Shown: positions 21,712 to 34,600 of the stretch, piece after piece
Layout of the letters: each line of letters starts with the position of its first letter
Numbering within the stretch: position 1 is the first letter of the stretch
Origin: Euglena gracilis
Lineage: Eukaryota; Euglenida; Euglenophyceae; Euglenales
Assembly (NCBI GenBank): GCA_039621445.1
Contig: CP154956.1
Span: 25,160,743 to 25,224,742, forward strand
Length of the DNA: 64,000 bases
Reading direction: 5' to 3'
Program-made: the position numbers and the translations under genes
Notes under the pieces: model-generated
The model's input: only the letters and a program-made list of their open reading frames with translations
Database searches by the model: none
Told to the model about the DNA's origin: nothing

Positions 21712-23237
21712 CAACAACAACAACAACAAAATTTTTTTGCTTTTTGAATAACTTTTTCTGTGTGCGTTGTCAGGCCCCGAAAACAACAAAAGTGTATTAT
21801 ATTAGGATAGGAGGAAAAATGATGGAATAGGTCCCAGGACTCGACGAGACACCTAGGTATGGTGAACTGGTGGTACCCCCGGGGTCCCTTCCGACTTAGA
21901 AAAATTTTGGCCGCGGGGGCCATTTTGGGGTCAAAAAATCGATTTTTCCAAAATATCTCGAAACCCGTGGGGAATTGAAGGAAACACCCCCCGGGCAAAA
22001 TTGAAGCCCCTGGGACCCCCCAACCACTGGTGGAGACCCGGGGGTCCGACTGTCCGGCTTGGCCCAGATACGGGCCGTCGAAGGTCCAAAAAAAGGGGGG
22101 CCCCATGGGGGGACGGGCATTGTTGGCCATTTTGGGGTCAAAAAATCGATTTTTTGAAAATTACCCAAAACGGATGGGGAACTGCAAGGGCCCACCCGGG
22201 GACCCAAACCAACCATGGGGGACCCCCAAGTGGCCTGTATACACCCCACATACCCCCGGCCCCTCCGGACCGTTCTGGGGCCCGCACGGGGCCTCCAAAG
22301 GGGGGTTCCCACAGGACTTGGCCGTTTTTCAGCCTTCCGGGGGCCAAAAAATTGATTTTTTGAAATTTTCCCAAAACGGATGGGGAACTGCACGGACCCA
22401 CCCGGGGACCCAAACCAACCATGGGGGACCCCCAAGTGGCCTGTATACACCCCACATACCCCCGGCCCGTTCGGACCGTTCTGGGGCCCGTGCGGGGCCT
22501 CCAAAAGGGATTCTCACAGGACTTGGCCGTTTTTCAGCCTTCCGGGGGGCAAAAAATCGATTTTTTGAAATTTTCCCAAAACGGAAGGGGAACTGCACGG
22601 ACCCACCCGGGGACCCAAACCAACCATGGGGGACCCCCAAGTGGCCTGTATACACCCCACATACCCCCGGCCCGTTCAGACCGTTCTGGGGCCCGTGCGG
22701 GGCCTCCAAAAGGGATTCTCACAGGACTTGGCCGTTTTTCAGCCTTCCGGGGGGCAAAAAATCGATTTTTTGAAATTTTCCCAAAACGGATGGGGAACTG
22801 CACGGACCCACCCGGGGACCCAAACCAACCATGGGGGACCCCCAAGTGGCCTGTATACACCCCACATACCCCCGGCCCGTACGGACCGTTTTGGGCCCGG
22901 TCGGGGCCCCCCAAAAGGGATTCTCACAGGACTTGGCCGTTTTTCAGCCTTCCGGGGGCGAAAAATCGATTTTTTGAAATTTTCCCAAAACGGATGGGGA
23001 ACTGCACGGACCCACCCGGGGACCCAAACCAACCATGGGGGACCCCCAAGTGGCCTGTATACACCCCACATACCCCCGGCCCCTCCGGACCGTTCTGGGG
23101 CCCGCACGGGGCCTCCAAAGGGGGGTTCCCACAGGACTTGGCCGTTTTTCAGCCTTCCGGGGGCGAAAAATCGATTTTTTGAAATTTTCCCAAAACGGAT
23201 GGGGAACTGCACGGACCCACCCGGGGACCCAAACCAA
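21712..23237 (+). repeat. ~205-bp tandem array with leader, copy 3
   Basis: Direct repeat of 16560-18508. The CAA run and the leader (CAGGACTCGACGAGACACC) are followed by units anchored at about 22145, 22351, 22556, 22761, 22965 and 23170. The first ~740 bp pair with the left arm to complete the palindrome. Confidence 0.95.
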
Positions 23238-25022
23238 CCGGGCCGGGCCAGGCCAGGTCAGGCCTGCGGGCCGCTGACTGAGCCGCCGGGCTGGGCCTGG
23301 CCCGCCGGCCGGGCCAACCGTCCGGGGCCGGGCCAGGCCGGGCTGGGCCGGGCCGGGCTGTGCCAGGCCGGGTCACGCCACCGGACGCCGGCCGTTCCGG
23401 GCCAGGCCGTTCCGGGCCATCGGGCCGGGCCGGGCCTGGCCGCCGGGATGCCGGCCGGCCCCCGCTGGGTGTGCCGCCGCCGGGCCGGGCCGCTGGACCG
23501 CCGGCCTCCGCCGGCCAGGCCCCTCCGCCGCCAGGCCGGGCCGATCCGGGCCGGGCCAGGTCAGGTCAGGCTGCCGGGCCGCTGGCTGTGACGCCGGTCC
23601 GGGCCGCCTGCCGGACAGGCCGGGCCGGGGCGAGCCGTTCTGCCGGGCCGGGCCGGGCCCCCGGGCCGCCGGCCGCGCTAGTCCGGGCCGGGCCAGGTCA
23701 GGCCGCTGGGCCGGCGGCTGGGCCGGCCCGTGCCGCCGGGCCGCCGGTCGGGCCGGACCGTGCCGCTGGGCCGGGCCGGGCCGTGCCTCCAACCAGGCCC
23801 AGCCAGACCGGCCGCCCCCCCGCCGGGCCACTGCTGTGCCGCCGCTGGGCCGGGCCTCCTTGCCGCCCGCCGCCGTGCCGCCCCCCCGGCCCGGGCCGCC
23901 GCCGCCGCCTCCGGGCCGAGCCGCCCAGCCGCTGGCCGCCGGGCCCCCGCCGCCGGCCGGGCCAGGCCCCGACCGCCGGCCGTGCCCGGCCCCCAGGCCA
24001 CCGGGCCCCGCCCCGGGCTGCCGCCGCCCGCTGGGTGTGCCGCCAGGCTGCCGGCCGGGCCGCTGGACCGCCGGCTGGGCTGGGCCGGGCAGGGCCGCCG
24101 GCCAGGCCGGGCCGGTCCGGGCCGGGCCAAGTCAGGTCAGGCTGCTGGGCCGCTGGCTGTTACGCTTGGCCGGGCCGCCTGCCGGACAGGCTGGGCCGTG
24201 CCGGGCTGCCGGGCCGCCGGCCGTGCCGGACCGTGCCGCCGGGCCGGGCCAGGCCGGGCCGTGCCTCCGGGCCGCCGGCCGTGCCGGACTGTGCCGCCGG
24301 GCCGGCTGGGCCGGGCCGCCGACCAGGCCTGGCCGAGCCGTGCCAGGCCGGGTCAGGCCGCTGGGCTGGGCCCGGCCGAGCTGTGCCGCCGGGTCGCCGG
24401 CCGTCCCGGGCCGTGCCCCTGGGCCGGGCTGGGCTGGGCCGGGCCAGGCCAGGTCAGGCCCCGCCGGGCTGGGCCTGGCCGCCGGCTGAGCCGGACCGGG
24501 CTGCTGAGCCGCCGGCCTGGCCGGGCCATGCCGCCGGGCTGCCGGCCGGGCCGGGCCGTGCCGTCTGTCCGCCGGCCGTGCCGGACCGTGTCACCGGGCT
24601 GGGTCGGGCAGGGCCGCCGACCAGGCCGGGCCATGACGCGGGCTGCCGGGCCGGGCCAGGCCAGGTCAGGCCCGGCTGGGCCGCCGGGTCGCCGGCCGGG
24701 TCAGGCCGAGACGGGCCGGGGCCGCCGGGCCAGACCGTGCCACCAGGCCGCCGGCCGTGCCGGGCCGTGCCACCGGGCCGAGCCCGGCCGGGCCGCCAGG
24801 CCGGGCTGGTCCGGGCCGGGCCAGGCCAGGTCAGGCCGCCGGGCCGCTGGCTGTGCCGCCGGGAAGGGCCGGGCTGGGCCAGGCCGGGTTAGGCCGGCGG
24901 GCCGTGGCTCTGCCACCGGGCCGGACCGGGCCGGGTCAGACTGCCGGGCCGCTAGCTGTGCCGCCGGGCCGGGCCGGGCCAGGCCAGGTCAAGCCGCCGG
25001 GCCACTGGCTGTGCCGCCGGCA
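23238..25022 (+). repeat. GC-rich array, copy 3
   Basis: Same class and same start as copy 1, with long stretches recurring in the same order (for example GCTGGCTGTTACGCTTGGCC in both) and local expansions or deletions. ORFs over it are artefacts. Confidence 0.95.
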
Positions 25023-25430
25023 TACATCTCTCTAAGGTTTTGCGAACCCCCCCCCCGGGGGGGAGGTGCTGCTAGCCCAGTTAACCAGCCCCTTTTTTAG
25101 GGGTCCAGCCCAAAATTTTTCGGTGCGAGGCGTCGAAATTTTTTTGAGAAACTGTGTTCAAAAGTGGCCAAAAATGGGGATTGGGGGGCGTTGGAGGCAT
25201 TTTTGGGGGGTTTCAGACGCATCATTTTTTCAAAACTGTGTTTTGCAGGTCATTTTTGGGCAATTTTCCGATTTCAGTCCAGCTCGCCCCGGTTCGGGTC
25301 CAGCCCGGGGCCAGCCCCCCCCCCCCCCCCCCGGGGGGGGCTAGCCAGCCCAAATTTCTAGCCAGCCCAAATTTCTAGCCCTAGCCCAGCAACCCCCCCC
25401 CCCCCCGGGGTCCTTAAAGAGATGTATGGC
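25023..25430. repeat. CCAGCC-rich spacer with G/C homopolymers
   Basis: Contains CCAGCCCAAATTTCTAGCC repeats and long G or C runs. Similar CCAGCCAGCC/CCCAAATT texture occurs near 8450, 33290, 35430 and 39365. Confidence 0.55.
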
Positions 25431-25690
25431 CGCCGGGCCGGGCCGGGCCTGGCCGCCGGCCGGGCCCGACCAGGCCGCTGATACCGCCGGCCAGGCCGGG
25501 CCATGCTGCCGGGCTGCCGGCTGTGCCAGGCCGTGCTACCGGGCCGGGCCGGGCCGGGCCAAGGCGGTGGGCCGATGGCTGTGCCGCCGGGCCGCGCGGG
25601 GCCGGGCCGGTCTGGGCCGCCGGGCCGCTGGGTCTAGCCACCGGACTGCAAGCTGTGCCGGGCCGGGCTGGGTCAGACCACCGGGCAGGC
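25431..25690 (+). repeat. GC-rich array fragment
   Basis: A ~260-bp piece of the same GGCCGGGCC class as 18.5 and 23.2 kb, separated from copy 3 by the spacer above. Confidence 0.85.
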
Positions 25691-25721
25691 CAAAGGCAAA
25701 TCCATAATTCGAAAGGTATTT

Positions 25722-25952
25722 GCGTCTGGCCTGAAAAGGAGATTGATGGGAAAATTGTGTCCGCAATGCTCACCACACTTTTGGGAGAGGGGGGGGGGTG
25801 AGCGAAGCTCACGCGCGTAGCGAAGCTAGCGCCTACTACAGCTTTTGCGTCCCGCCTGAAAAGGAGATGGGAAAACTGCGACCGCAATGCAAGGATGTGG
25901 CTTTTGGGGGGGGGTGAGCGAAGCTCACGCGCGTAGCGAAGCTAGCGCCTAC
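25722..25952 (+). repeat. Two-copy ~115-bp tandem repeat with hairpins
   Basis: Both copies (about 25722-25836 and 25838-25952) read TTGCGTC, then GCCTGAAAAGGAGAT, CCGCAATGC, a G run, GTGAGCGAAGCTCAC and GTAGCGAAGCTAGCGCCTAC. The closing block matches, in inverse, 19868-19915. Confidence 0.8.
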
Positions 25953-26925
25953 TTGTACATACATACATACATACATACATACATACATACATGCATGCAT
26001 GCATACATACATACATACATACATACATACATACATACATACATACATACATACATACATACATGCATGCATGCATGCATGCATGCATGCATGCATGCCT
26101 GCATGCATGCATACATACATACATACATACATACATACATACATACATACATACATACATACATACATACATACATACATACATACATACATACATACAT
26201 ACATACAAACAAACATACATACATACATACATACAAACATACATACATACATACATACATGCATACATATATACATACATACATACATACATACATACAT
26301 ACATACATACATACATACATACATACATACATACATACATACATACATACATACATACATACATACATACATACATACGTACGTACATACGTACGTACGT
26401 ACGTATGTACGTACGTATGTACGTACGTACGTACGTACGTACGTACGTATGTACGTACGTACGTACGTACATACATACATACATACATACATACATACAT
26501 ACATACATACATACATACATACATACATACATACATACATACATACATACACACATACATATATACATACATACATACATACATACGTACATACATACAT
26601 ACATACATACATACATACATACATACATACATACATACATACATACATACATACATACATACATACATACATACATACATACATACATACATACATACAT
26701 ACATACATACATACATACATACATACATACATACATACATACATACATACATACATACATACATACATACATACATACATACATACTACATACATCCTAC
26801 ATACATACATACATACATACATACATACATACATACATACATACATACATACATACATACATACATACATACATACATACATACATACATACATACATAC
26901 ATACACACATACGTATCAACATATA
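25953..26925. repeat. Long TACA tetranucleotide array with variant blocks
   Basis: About 970 bp of TACA repeats with a TGCA block (about 25990-26112) and a TACG block (about 26377-26470), both self-complementary. Every frame is open (MYVC or IHTY repeats), which is not coding. Confidence 0.97.
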
Positions 26926-27839
26926 TGTATACATACATATGTATTTGAATACATATATCTAAAAATATGCTCTCATGCAGGATTTTGTTCATGAAGCACC
27001 TGTGCCTGCATGTAAACAACATTTCATGCACCATACCATACGGCAAGTTACGTGTTTAGCAGTTGCCGGTAGCCAATGTATTCACATGCAAATATGCACA
27101 ATGTATTCACATGCATTTATTTTTTGAATGAATATTACATAATTGTCGATTTTAGATAAATTTCCAAACCATTTTTTTTTGCCAGGAAGAAGTCCTAGCT
27201 TCGTCCATGGAAGCACAGCAACTGGCAACTGAATATTTCCTCTTTATTTATGTAGAAAGTGCTATCCTTTGGAACACCTGGGGGTCTTCTTGTCATGGGC
27301 CCAGGGATATGGGGAGAGGAGTCGTTGCACACTGGAATGGATGTGTTCGGTTCAAATTCCTCTTTCTTTGTGCCCTCTGCCTCACCGGCCTCCCCTTTGG
27401 CGAGGTGCTGATTCAAGGTTCCTCTTTTGCACATTTGTTTGTTTGTTGTTTCATGCGTCGCCAGTCCGAAAGGTTTTTCTTCTACACTGCCACATTTTCC
27501 CTCGGACCACTCTGCGTATTTTTACCATTCACAGTCATCCGGTGCAGCCTGCATGCCAGCGTTTTGAGGCAATCCATCCTTTTCAGTTGCTTGAGACCAA
27601 GAAGGTGTCGCGTTAATAATTTTAAATAAAAGCATAGTTCTTGGTATGTTTGGGGTATTTTTTTATGCCATGACCTCAGGGAGCAAGTCTTTGTCACAGC
27701 ATCACCGACACCAAATACCTTGGGGTCAAGGTTGCAATTTGTCCTACATTTCGGCTTAAAAGTCCAGGTAAAAATGATTGTGACACCCAAGCTTACCAAT
27801 TTGAGGCTGAATTTAGGCCTGAAAAATATAGTATATATG

Positions 27840-27875
27840 TATGTATGTATGTATGTATTATGTATATATATATAC

Positions 27876-27957
<82 letters not shown>
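27840..27957. repeat. GTAT then TA dinucleotide microsatellite
   Basis: GTAT repeats pass into about 40 TA units ending at 27957. Non-coding. The flanking 26960-28250 region has no exon I could confirm. Confidence 0.95.
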
Positions 27958-27961
<4 letters not shown>

Positions 27962-28255
27962 CGAATATGGGCCAAATTGAAGCCCCAATTTTGCTTTGAA
28001 TTATCTCATTTGACTTTTCTTGTGCCCGCTGCATTTGATATTTTTTTTAAGCGAAAAGTAATTTCATTTCTCACAATTTTTTTCCTTTTAGTTCTAAGGC
28101 GTTGGTTGGTAAGTTTGAACATTGTGGAACTTGTTAGCAGTGTCAATTGTTGAATTGCAGATTACTTTTGGCTAGTGCAGAATGTAGTTTGAACGTCACG
28201 AAGTATGTTTTTAATCATTTTTTTTTAGAGTGTTGCCGATCCAATAAATTGTGCC

Positions 28256-28352
28256 ACCTGCCCTCCCTCCCCCTTGCCCAACGACCACCCCTATATATCC
28301 CATACACCCGGTTGGGGCTTGCAGGTCAGGGGGTGCGTGACCCCCTGACCAT
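28256..28352. repeat. Half copy of the 3.2-kb inverted-repeat family
   Basis: CCCTCCCCCTTGCCCAACGACCACCCC followed by GGTTGGGGCTTGCAGGTC and GACCCCCTGACC resembles the left end and subterminal repeat of 3228-3832. It lies just upstream of the LMBRD2-like start. Confidence 0.45.
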
Positions 28353-28554
28353 GCGTATGAGGAGTTGTTGGAATCTGGTGAGTGGGCCAGGCGGGTAATT
28401 GAATTTGCAAATGCGGCTGCAAATCGTTCATGGTGCCAGACTCTCGATGATCTCTCCAGAGGGAACCCCAGTGATGAAAACCATTTTATCTCCCAAGAAC
28501 AGCAATTCAATTCCCCTGTTTTTCAGCCGCCCAAGGGCTCCGTTCTCTTCCTCT

Positions 28555-28639
28555 ATGTCCTCTTCGTTGTTTGTGGAATTGCCCTCCCTTGCCATTCTGA
28601 CCCTGATTGTCATTCATGTCACACTGCGCTATTATTCCG
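28555..28639 (+). CDS. LMBRD2: LMBRD2-like exon 1
   Basis: ATG then MSSSLFVELPSLAILTLIVI, the first membrane helix. Ends TATTATTCCG|GTGTGC in phase 1. The plant-type family start (a helix followed by LRYxxG) matches well. Confidence 0.7.
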
Positions 28640-31600
28640 GTGTGCGTTGTTTGGATGTGTTTTGTGTCTCTGAGTTCATGTGCCATCTGGCTGTGGAGTC
28701 GCCAGCTTTAATATTGTGCACGTTGCGATACAATGCCGAGGAAAAGGATTTTGATCTGGTGCTCTGGCTGCTCAGCCAATAGTGCTCTTGAGAGCCCCCC
28801 ATCTAAATTGCATTCATTGGGAGGGGGAGGCGCAGATTTTACTCCCACCCGCATTTGTTCCTGAAGTTGCACTGGACTCGCTGACACCTTTGGGTGCGGT
28901 GGTGGGTGAGGAGTTCAACCCCCTGCGACCCATACTGATCTCCCCCCAACCCACCACTTTTTCGTTTTTCCAGGGGCAATTTCAAATTTATTTTGGGTAA
29001 AATTTAGCTGCAATTTTTCTTTCGGCGTTTTCGGTGCAGAAGGAAGCCTTTCGGAGGTGTGACGGTGGGGGGCGTCAAACACGCTCCCCCACCTGGGGGG
29101 GGCTGTGGGGCGGGGGTTGGACATCCCAACCATCACACCTCCGAGAAAAAAGACAAAACAAGCTCAGGCGCCAACGCCCATCCCTGTCCCTGGAAGCCTC
29201 TCCGGGCAGGGCGCAGCGCGGTCCCCCAAAACTGGGTCACAAATTCATCGCAACGAGGCTCCCCCGACCAGCGCTTCCTTCACCGCGCAGGGCACAGCTG
29301 CCGGGGGGAGCACGGCCTGCACGCCTTCCTCCTCTTCTCCTACTTCATCTGCATCCTCCCCGGCCAGCCCGGGGCCTCCCACCCCAGCCACGCGCCATTG
29401 TCAGGGACCCGGCGCTGCAGGGGTGCAAGCCGGCTGGCCATTTGCCCGGCTGCAGCTTCCAGTCGGGCTGCGACCCCCCCCCCCCCCGGGGGGTGGGGTC
29501 CGTTTGCCGATGGAAAGCTCAGCCCAGCTGGGCTGAACCAAAATGTTTCGAACAGGAGGTCAAAGGACGTTAAGAGTTGATCCAGAGGTATCCCCGACAG
29601 AATCCAACCGGGCCGTGCAATTTGATACAGTCTGCCGGCCCGGTCCTGTCCGCTGGCCTCTGCTGTCCCCCGCGGGGGGGATTGGCACCACCCCCACCGC
29701 CCCGCTGGTCGGCGAGCCATCCTGTGGGCCGGCCGCCGGCCCTGGGGCTGGGGCCGTGCCGCTGCTGCTGTGCGACGTCCAGGCCGCGGTGGCCGCCAAG
29801 ACGGCGGACCCGACCCTGCTGGCGGGCTGGACGGTCCTCTACTGGACCACCCAGGCATGGCCCTAGGAACGGGCTGCTGAGCTGCGCAATTTGACACAGG
29901 AGGGTGCACCTGGGGGCAACAGGGACCCCAGCCTGCGAAGAAAGCCAAATGATCCTTGGAAATCTCTTGTGACCCATCCTCCCCCCCCGTTGGCCCGGGT
30001 GAGACAAAAGCCTCAGTGTAATTGCAGTAAGTCGGTGTGGTTTGTGTTCACAATGACGACAATCATTTCTCCGAATGTTTGTCATCCCATCCCGCCAGCT
30101 CAGCAAAACACTTTTTCTTGGGGCAAAGATGTGGTGAAAAGGAAGACCAATTTGACCCCACGTTTTGTGCGGGAAGGTGAGCCTCAATCAAAGACCCAAG
30201 TCCATCAAGGCTGGGGATTCTTTAACTGGCCGGACTGGCCTGCCATCCCTGCACGCCATTTGGCCTACGCTCCGGGGCGGAAGCCACCACTCCCCCCTCA
30301 GGCCTTGTCGTGGGTGGTGCTGCCGGTGTCGAAGTCCTACCTGGAACTCGGCCACCTGCCGCGTGGGCGGCGCCTCTGTGGGGCCGTCGCCCGCAACCAA
30401 ACTATTGATTAACATTTGCAGTGCCCCCGTAGGAGGGGGGGCTGGACTGCAGCGAGTCCAAATTTGGCAAGTGGAAGTTCTAATGTAATGGAAAAGGGGG
30501 TGGTGGAAGAATCCTTCCAGTGACCAGCGCAAAGCACCAAATTTTTTTCTTCTGGGCCCCCAAAATTTGCCATCTTCCCCATGTTTCCCATTTTGGCCAC
30601 TTTTTTGGGAATAAAATCAGCCACAAAAGCACATTAAAACCTCATTTCCACCTCGGCGTGCAGCACCGAAGGAAAACCATTGTTGGGGGGACCCCAGACC
30701 CCCCACCCTGGGGAGGGTCTAGCTGGTCTTTTTTTCCAGTGTCTAAAACTAGCCAGTGGAGCCCCCCAGGTCCTTAAGCAATAGCCTGCCCGAAACGTCA
30801 AGCTGTACATTGCCATGGCAGCGGTGTGCGGGATGACGGTGACGTGGGTTGTGATCCAGCGAGGTGTGTATCTGGGGCGATTCAAATTCCGCGTGCATTG
30901 TCTGCTCCATGGGACTCCAATGGGACAAGTGCAAATATTGGAGGTGGACGAACCACACCTCCTCAGGCCAGTATGAACTGTCCTGGGGCCCATCCCCCTG
31001 AGATCATTCTTTCCCATCAGAACAAAACTGGAGCAAATTGACACAGGATTTCAAAAATTTTGCAAAAAGGTGCTGTGTTATTTAGGTCCATTTGCAGCAT
31101 CATTGTTTTTATTGTCGATAATCTGGAAATCAATTAATTCTCAATCAAGGGTTAATCAAGGGCAGTAACACAAATTTTTAAGGTTGGTGACCTGGGAGGA
31201 CGAATGGTCTTGGGTAACCTCCAGTTGCAGTGGTCCGACCCTTTCCCAGGTGGAGCTAACTGACTTAAAGTTTTTCAGAGTGACTGATTGTTTGTCTCTA
31301 GACATGCCTGACCCCCAACCCCCCTCTCAGGGGGTGAGAGGTTCCAACCTCCAGGACCTTGAAGAAAACTGCGAGCAATGCCCCATTGGGTTTTGAAAGG
31401 AAACCTTCCAGGTCAAAGAAATGAAGTTTTTCTTTTCCTGACACCTTGAATCAAAGGGGTCTGAATTTGCGGTTTCAATGCCTTATTTTTTCTGGTAGCC
31501 GCCATTTCCATTTTTGGCTTAAGCTGCTAATTCTGCCACGAAGCGATGGCGCAAACCCGCTTCAGGGATTGGCAGCTTCTACGACGTCACCGCCATCGCC

Positions 31601-34600
31601 AAAGCTGCCAGCAACGCATCTGGGCTTGTGATCCTCACGGGGCTTGTGGGCTATGGGATGGTCGAATTGCCCCGGTATTGCTTCTTCCGGGCCAATATTG
31701 GTGTGCTTTGCCAATGCATCCTGCTTGTCTTGTTTTTGCAATTTGAACAAGGGAATCCTTTGAGACCTCTTGAGTTCCTTGCGAGAGGAATCACCCCAGC
31801 CGCTTCTGCCATCACCTTCTCTGAAAAATGAACTTCCCTCTACATTTATGGCATCGCTCTTGAAAGGATTGCCTGAGGTGATCATGCCAGCTGTGAAGGC
31901 ACAAAGGGTGAATGGAATGAACACCCCGGTATTCTGACCATGCGCACACCAAAAACACAACACCAAGGCACCACAAGAGAAGCAAAATGGGATTTTGCTC
32001 ATTTTTCTTGTGCTTCTATTAGGCGGCCGGATTCACACTTAAGGGTTTTTTCTTTGAAATGGACGCATTTGCACAAATCTTCGATTTTTGCGAAATTCCT
32101 GGGATCCAATACCCTGACCAAGGACTTTCTTAAGGACCCCCCCCCAGGGGTCCAGCCTACCCTCCTCCGGGAGTGGCAAAAATGCAAAAAAGTGGAAAAG
32201 GATCGCCACTTTTACTGCCCTTGTTGCTTTTCCGGCTGTTTCCCTGGTGTAACTGCAAGCAGTGTGCGTCTTGGATTTGCTGGACGTTGCAAAAAACCTG
32301 GAAAAAAGCGCAGCCTTCAAAGACCAAAATTGTGTTCATGGGCGCGAAAGCGCCCTCTAACAAATTTTGGTTGTGTGCGCTTTCGCGCCCATGAATACAG
32401 TTTTTTTTTGTGTGTGGGTTCATGTGTGCGCCCATGAACTGAGGCCATCGAGAAAATGGTGTGATGGCGCAGACAAGCGGGGCAGCTAGAAACAAACGCC
32501 TGCAGTTGGTCAATGACCCACGCAAGTATCAGAAAGAAGAGCCGATTCAGACCCGACCACCTGTCGTCTTTTGAAAAAGCATAAACCGGAAGCGAGTTCG
32601 ATATTTTCTCGCCCTGGCAAATTAAACAGACGCTGGTGAAAATACACAATCGGCAAACGCCGGTGCTTTAGCGCAAATGAACCACCAATGGAGTAATAAA
32701 AAGGCGACATCATTGGGCCCTGCAACAACCACTTTCACTGGCTTCTGAAAGGCTCCTCTAACACCTGGTATCATGGGGCTTGGTCTGCGCTGCTGCAGCT
32801 ACATTAGCTGCTGATGCTTCAGCACCCACCAGGCTGGCATCGACCTCCTCGGTGCACCAGCACCCACCGAAGTGGCTACATTATTCCCCACTACCGGGGC
32901 ATGATACTGGGAGGACAAGGGCGTAGCTTGAGAAAAGGCCGCTGGCTGGACCAGCAGCCTGTTTCCAGCCCAGGATCCCCCCAAACGAGATGTTTTTATT
33001 TCCAGCCTTCCGAAGGCTGGACATGGACGGTGATGGATTTTTCGCTTTCGGGTGTCGAAAGTGGGCAGAATGTGTCAAAGTTAGGCAAAAATGGGTCAGA
33101 TTTTGGCTGGCCAAGACAATTTTGGGGTAAAAAGAACTGATTTCTTTTTGCATAATTTGCAGTTTTTTTTGGACATTTTTGCCCTTTCGAATTTTTTTTG
33201 GAACCTGTCTTGACCCGGGGTCGGGCCTAGCTCCAACCGGGACCCTTGGGGGGGGGGGTCAGTCACCAGCTTTTTCCAACCAGCCCAAATTTTCCAGCCT
33301 CTGAGCTAGAGCCCCAGGGGACCACTTGGTGCCTGTTCAACCAGCACCTGGAGAAAGGTAGCCCTCAAAACCCGTTATTTTGCAGGCAGGAAGGAAGTGC
33401 TGAACTTGCATGACAGCAGTGGGGCTTATCACCTACAAATTAAGCGCAGAAACTGGTTCGTTTCATGTTTTCCAATGAAAAAAATGAGGAAACATGGTGG
33501 AGAATCCCGAAAACGGATTCTGGCCCAATGCATCCTGGGTATTTCATGTACCAAATTTTGAATTCTTGCAACACAATCGTGTTGCAAAAAAAGTGTCAAA
33601 CAGTTACAGATCGTTGAACGTCATCAACCGATGACGTGTTCAAGTGAATGTTAGACATTTCTTTTCACCACAAATTTCATCACCACGTACTGGTGGTGTA
33701 TCATCAATGGTTGGCATGCGGAACTGCGTTAACTCAGTGTTCTTTTAAATGGACACAATGGTGGTGCGCGCTTTAATGCCCAGGCACAAACCATCCACAT
33801 ACCAGTTTCCCAAAGTGTACCACGCGTGCGTTGCGCAAATGCGCTCACCAATGGCGTGTGCACGCTTTGGCGCACCAACCACTGCCTCAAAAATTGGACA
33901 GGTGCAGCCATGCCAAAACACGTTTCAAAAGTGGCATGGTCCCAGACAAGTTTTCCGGCGGCGTCATGGGCTGATTTCACTGCACATCCCATTCCCCGGT
34001 TGATGTAATATCGCTTGTCCTGACGGGCGGCTGCACCCTGGCCAGTTGAGGCAGTGCGTCAGCACCAGTACCAAATTGTCAGAACAGCGGGTGTGCGCTT
34101 CCCCCCTGTTTGAAATCCGAGAGCACCAATCTCACCCCGGACCTCTTCCGTTCACTCGGTAAGGAACATGCATACCAAACTGCCTGGAGTTACAACCCTC
34201 TAATAGAGGGTTGCAACAGTTTGACATTTGTGCAAAAGCACCCACACAGAAAGAAAAAAACCCCTTAAGTGCGAGATTGGCGGCCTAAGAGAGAGGAAGA
34301 AGCTGGTCAAACTAATGCAAATTACTCCAATGGATAATCATTGGTGTGTTTGTTTGATGAACATGGTTTCGCCGCAAAGAGAGTGCCAAAGAGGCCTCCG
34401 ATGCAGGGCAGTATGTGGCTTGGCACGAGTACTTCGCCACCAAACTGTGGGACGCTGCCGACACGGCCCAGCTCGACTGGGCGGACTTGCAGCAGGAGAT
34501 CCAAGCGGTGACAAGGTGGATGTCCACGGGGATATCAGAAAAGGGGTAAAAAAAATTCAATTTGGTCCAGACCGAAACCGTTCAACCTGCCCCGGATTTT

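Noticed and set aside
23360-25100. 510- and 456-codon ORFs, Pro/Arg/Gly/Ala-rich
   Set aside because: Same GC-array artefact on copy 3.
25836-26994. Six overlapping ORFs of 275-356 codons (MYVC / IHTY repeats)
   Set aside because: Direct consequence of a tetranucleotide array with no stop in any frame; not genes.
27207-27629. 140-codon ORF upstream of the LMBRD2-like gene
   Set aside because: No conserved motif, no splice support, and two frames are open alike; probably chance.
33729-34005. Overlapping ORFs on both strands in intron 6
   Set aside because: Both strands look moderately protein-like, but there is no start context, splice support or family; left unannotated.
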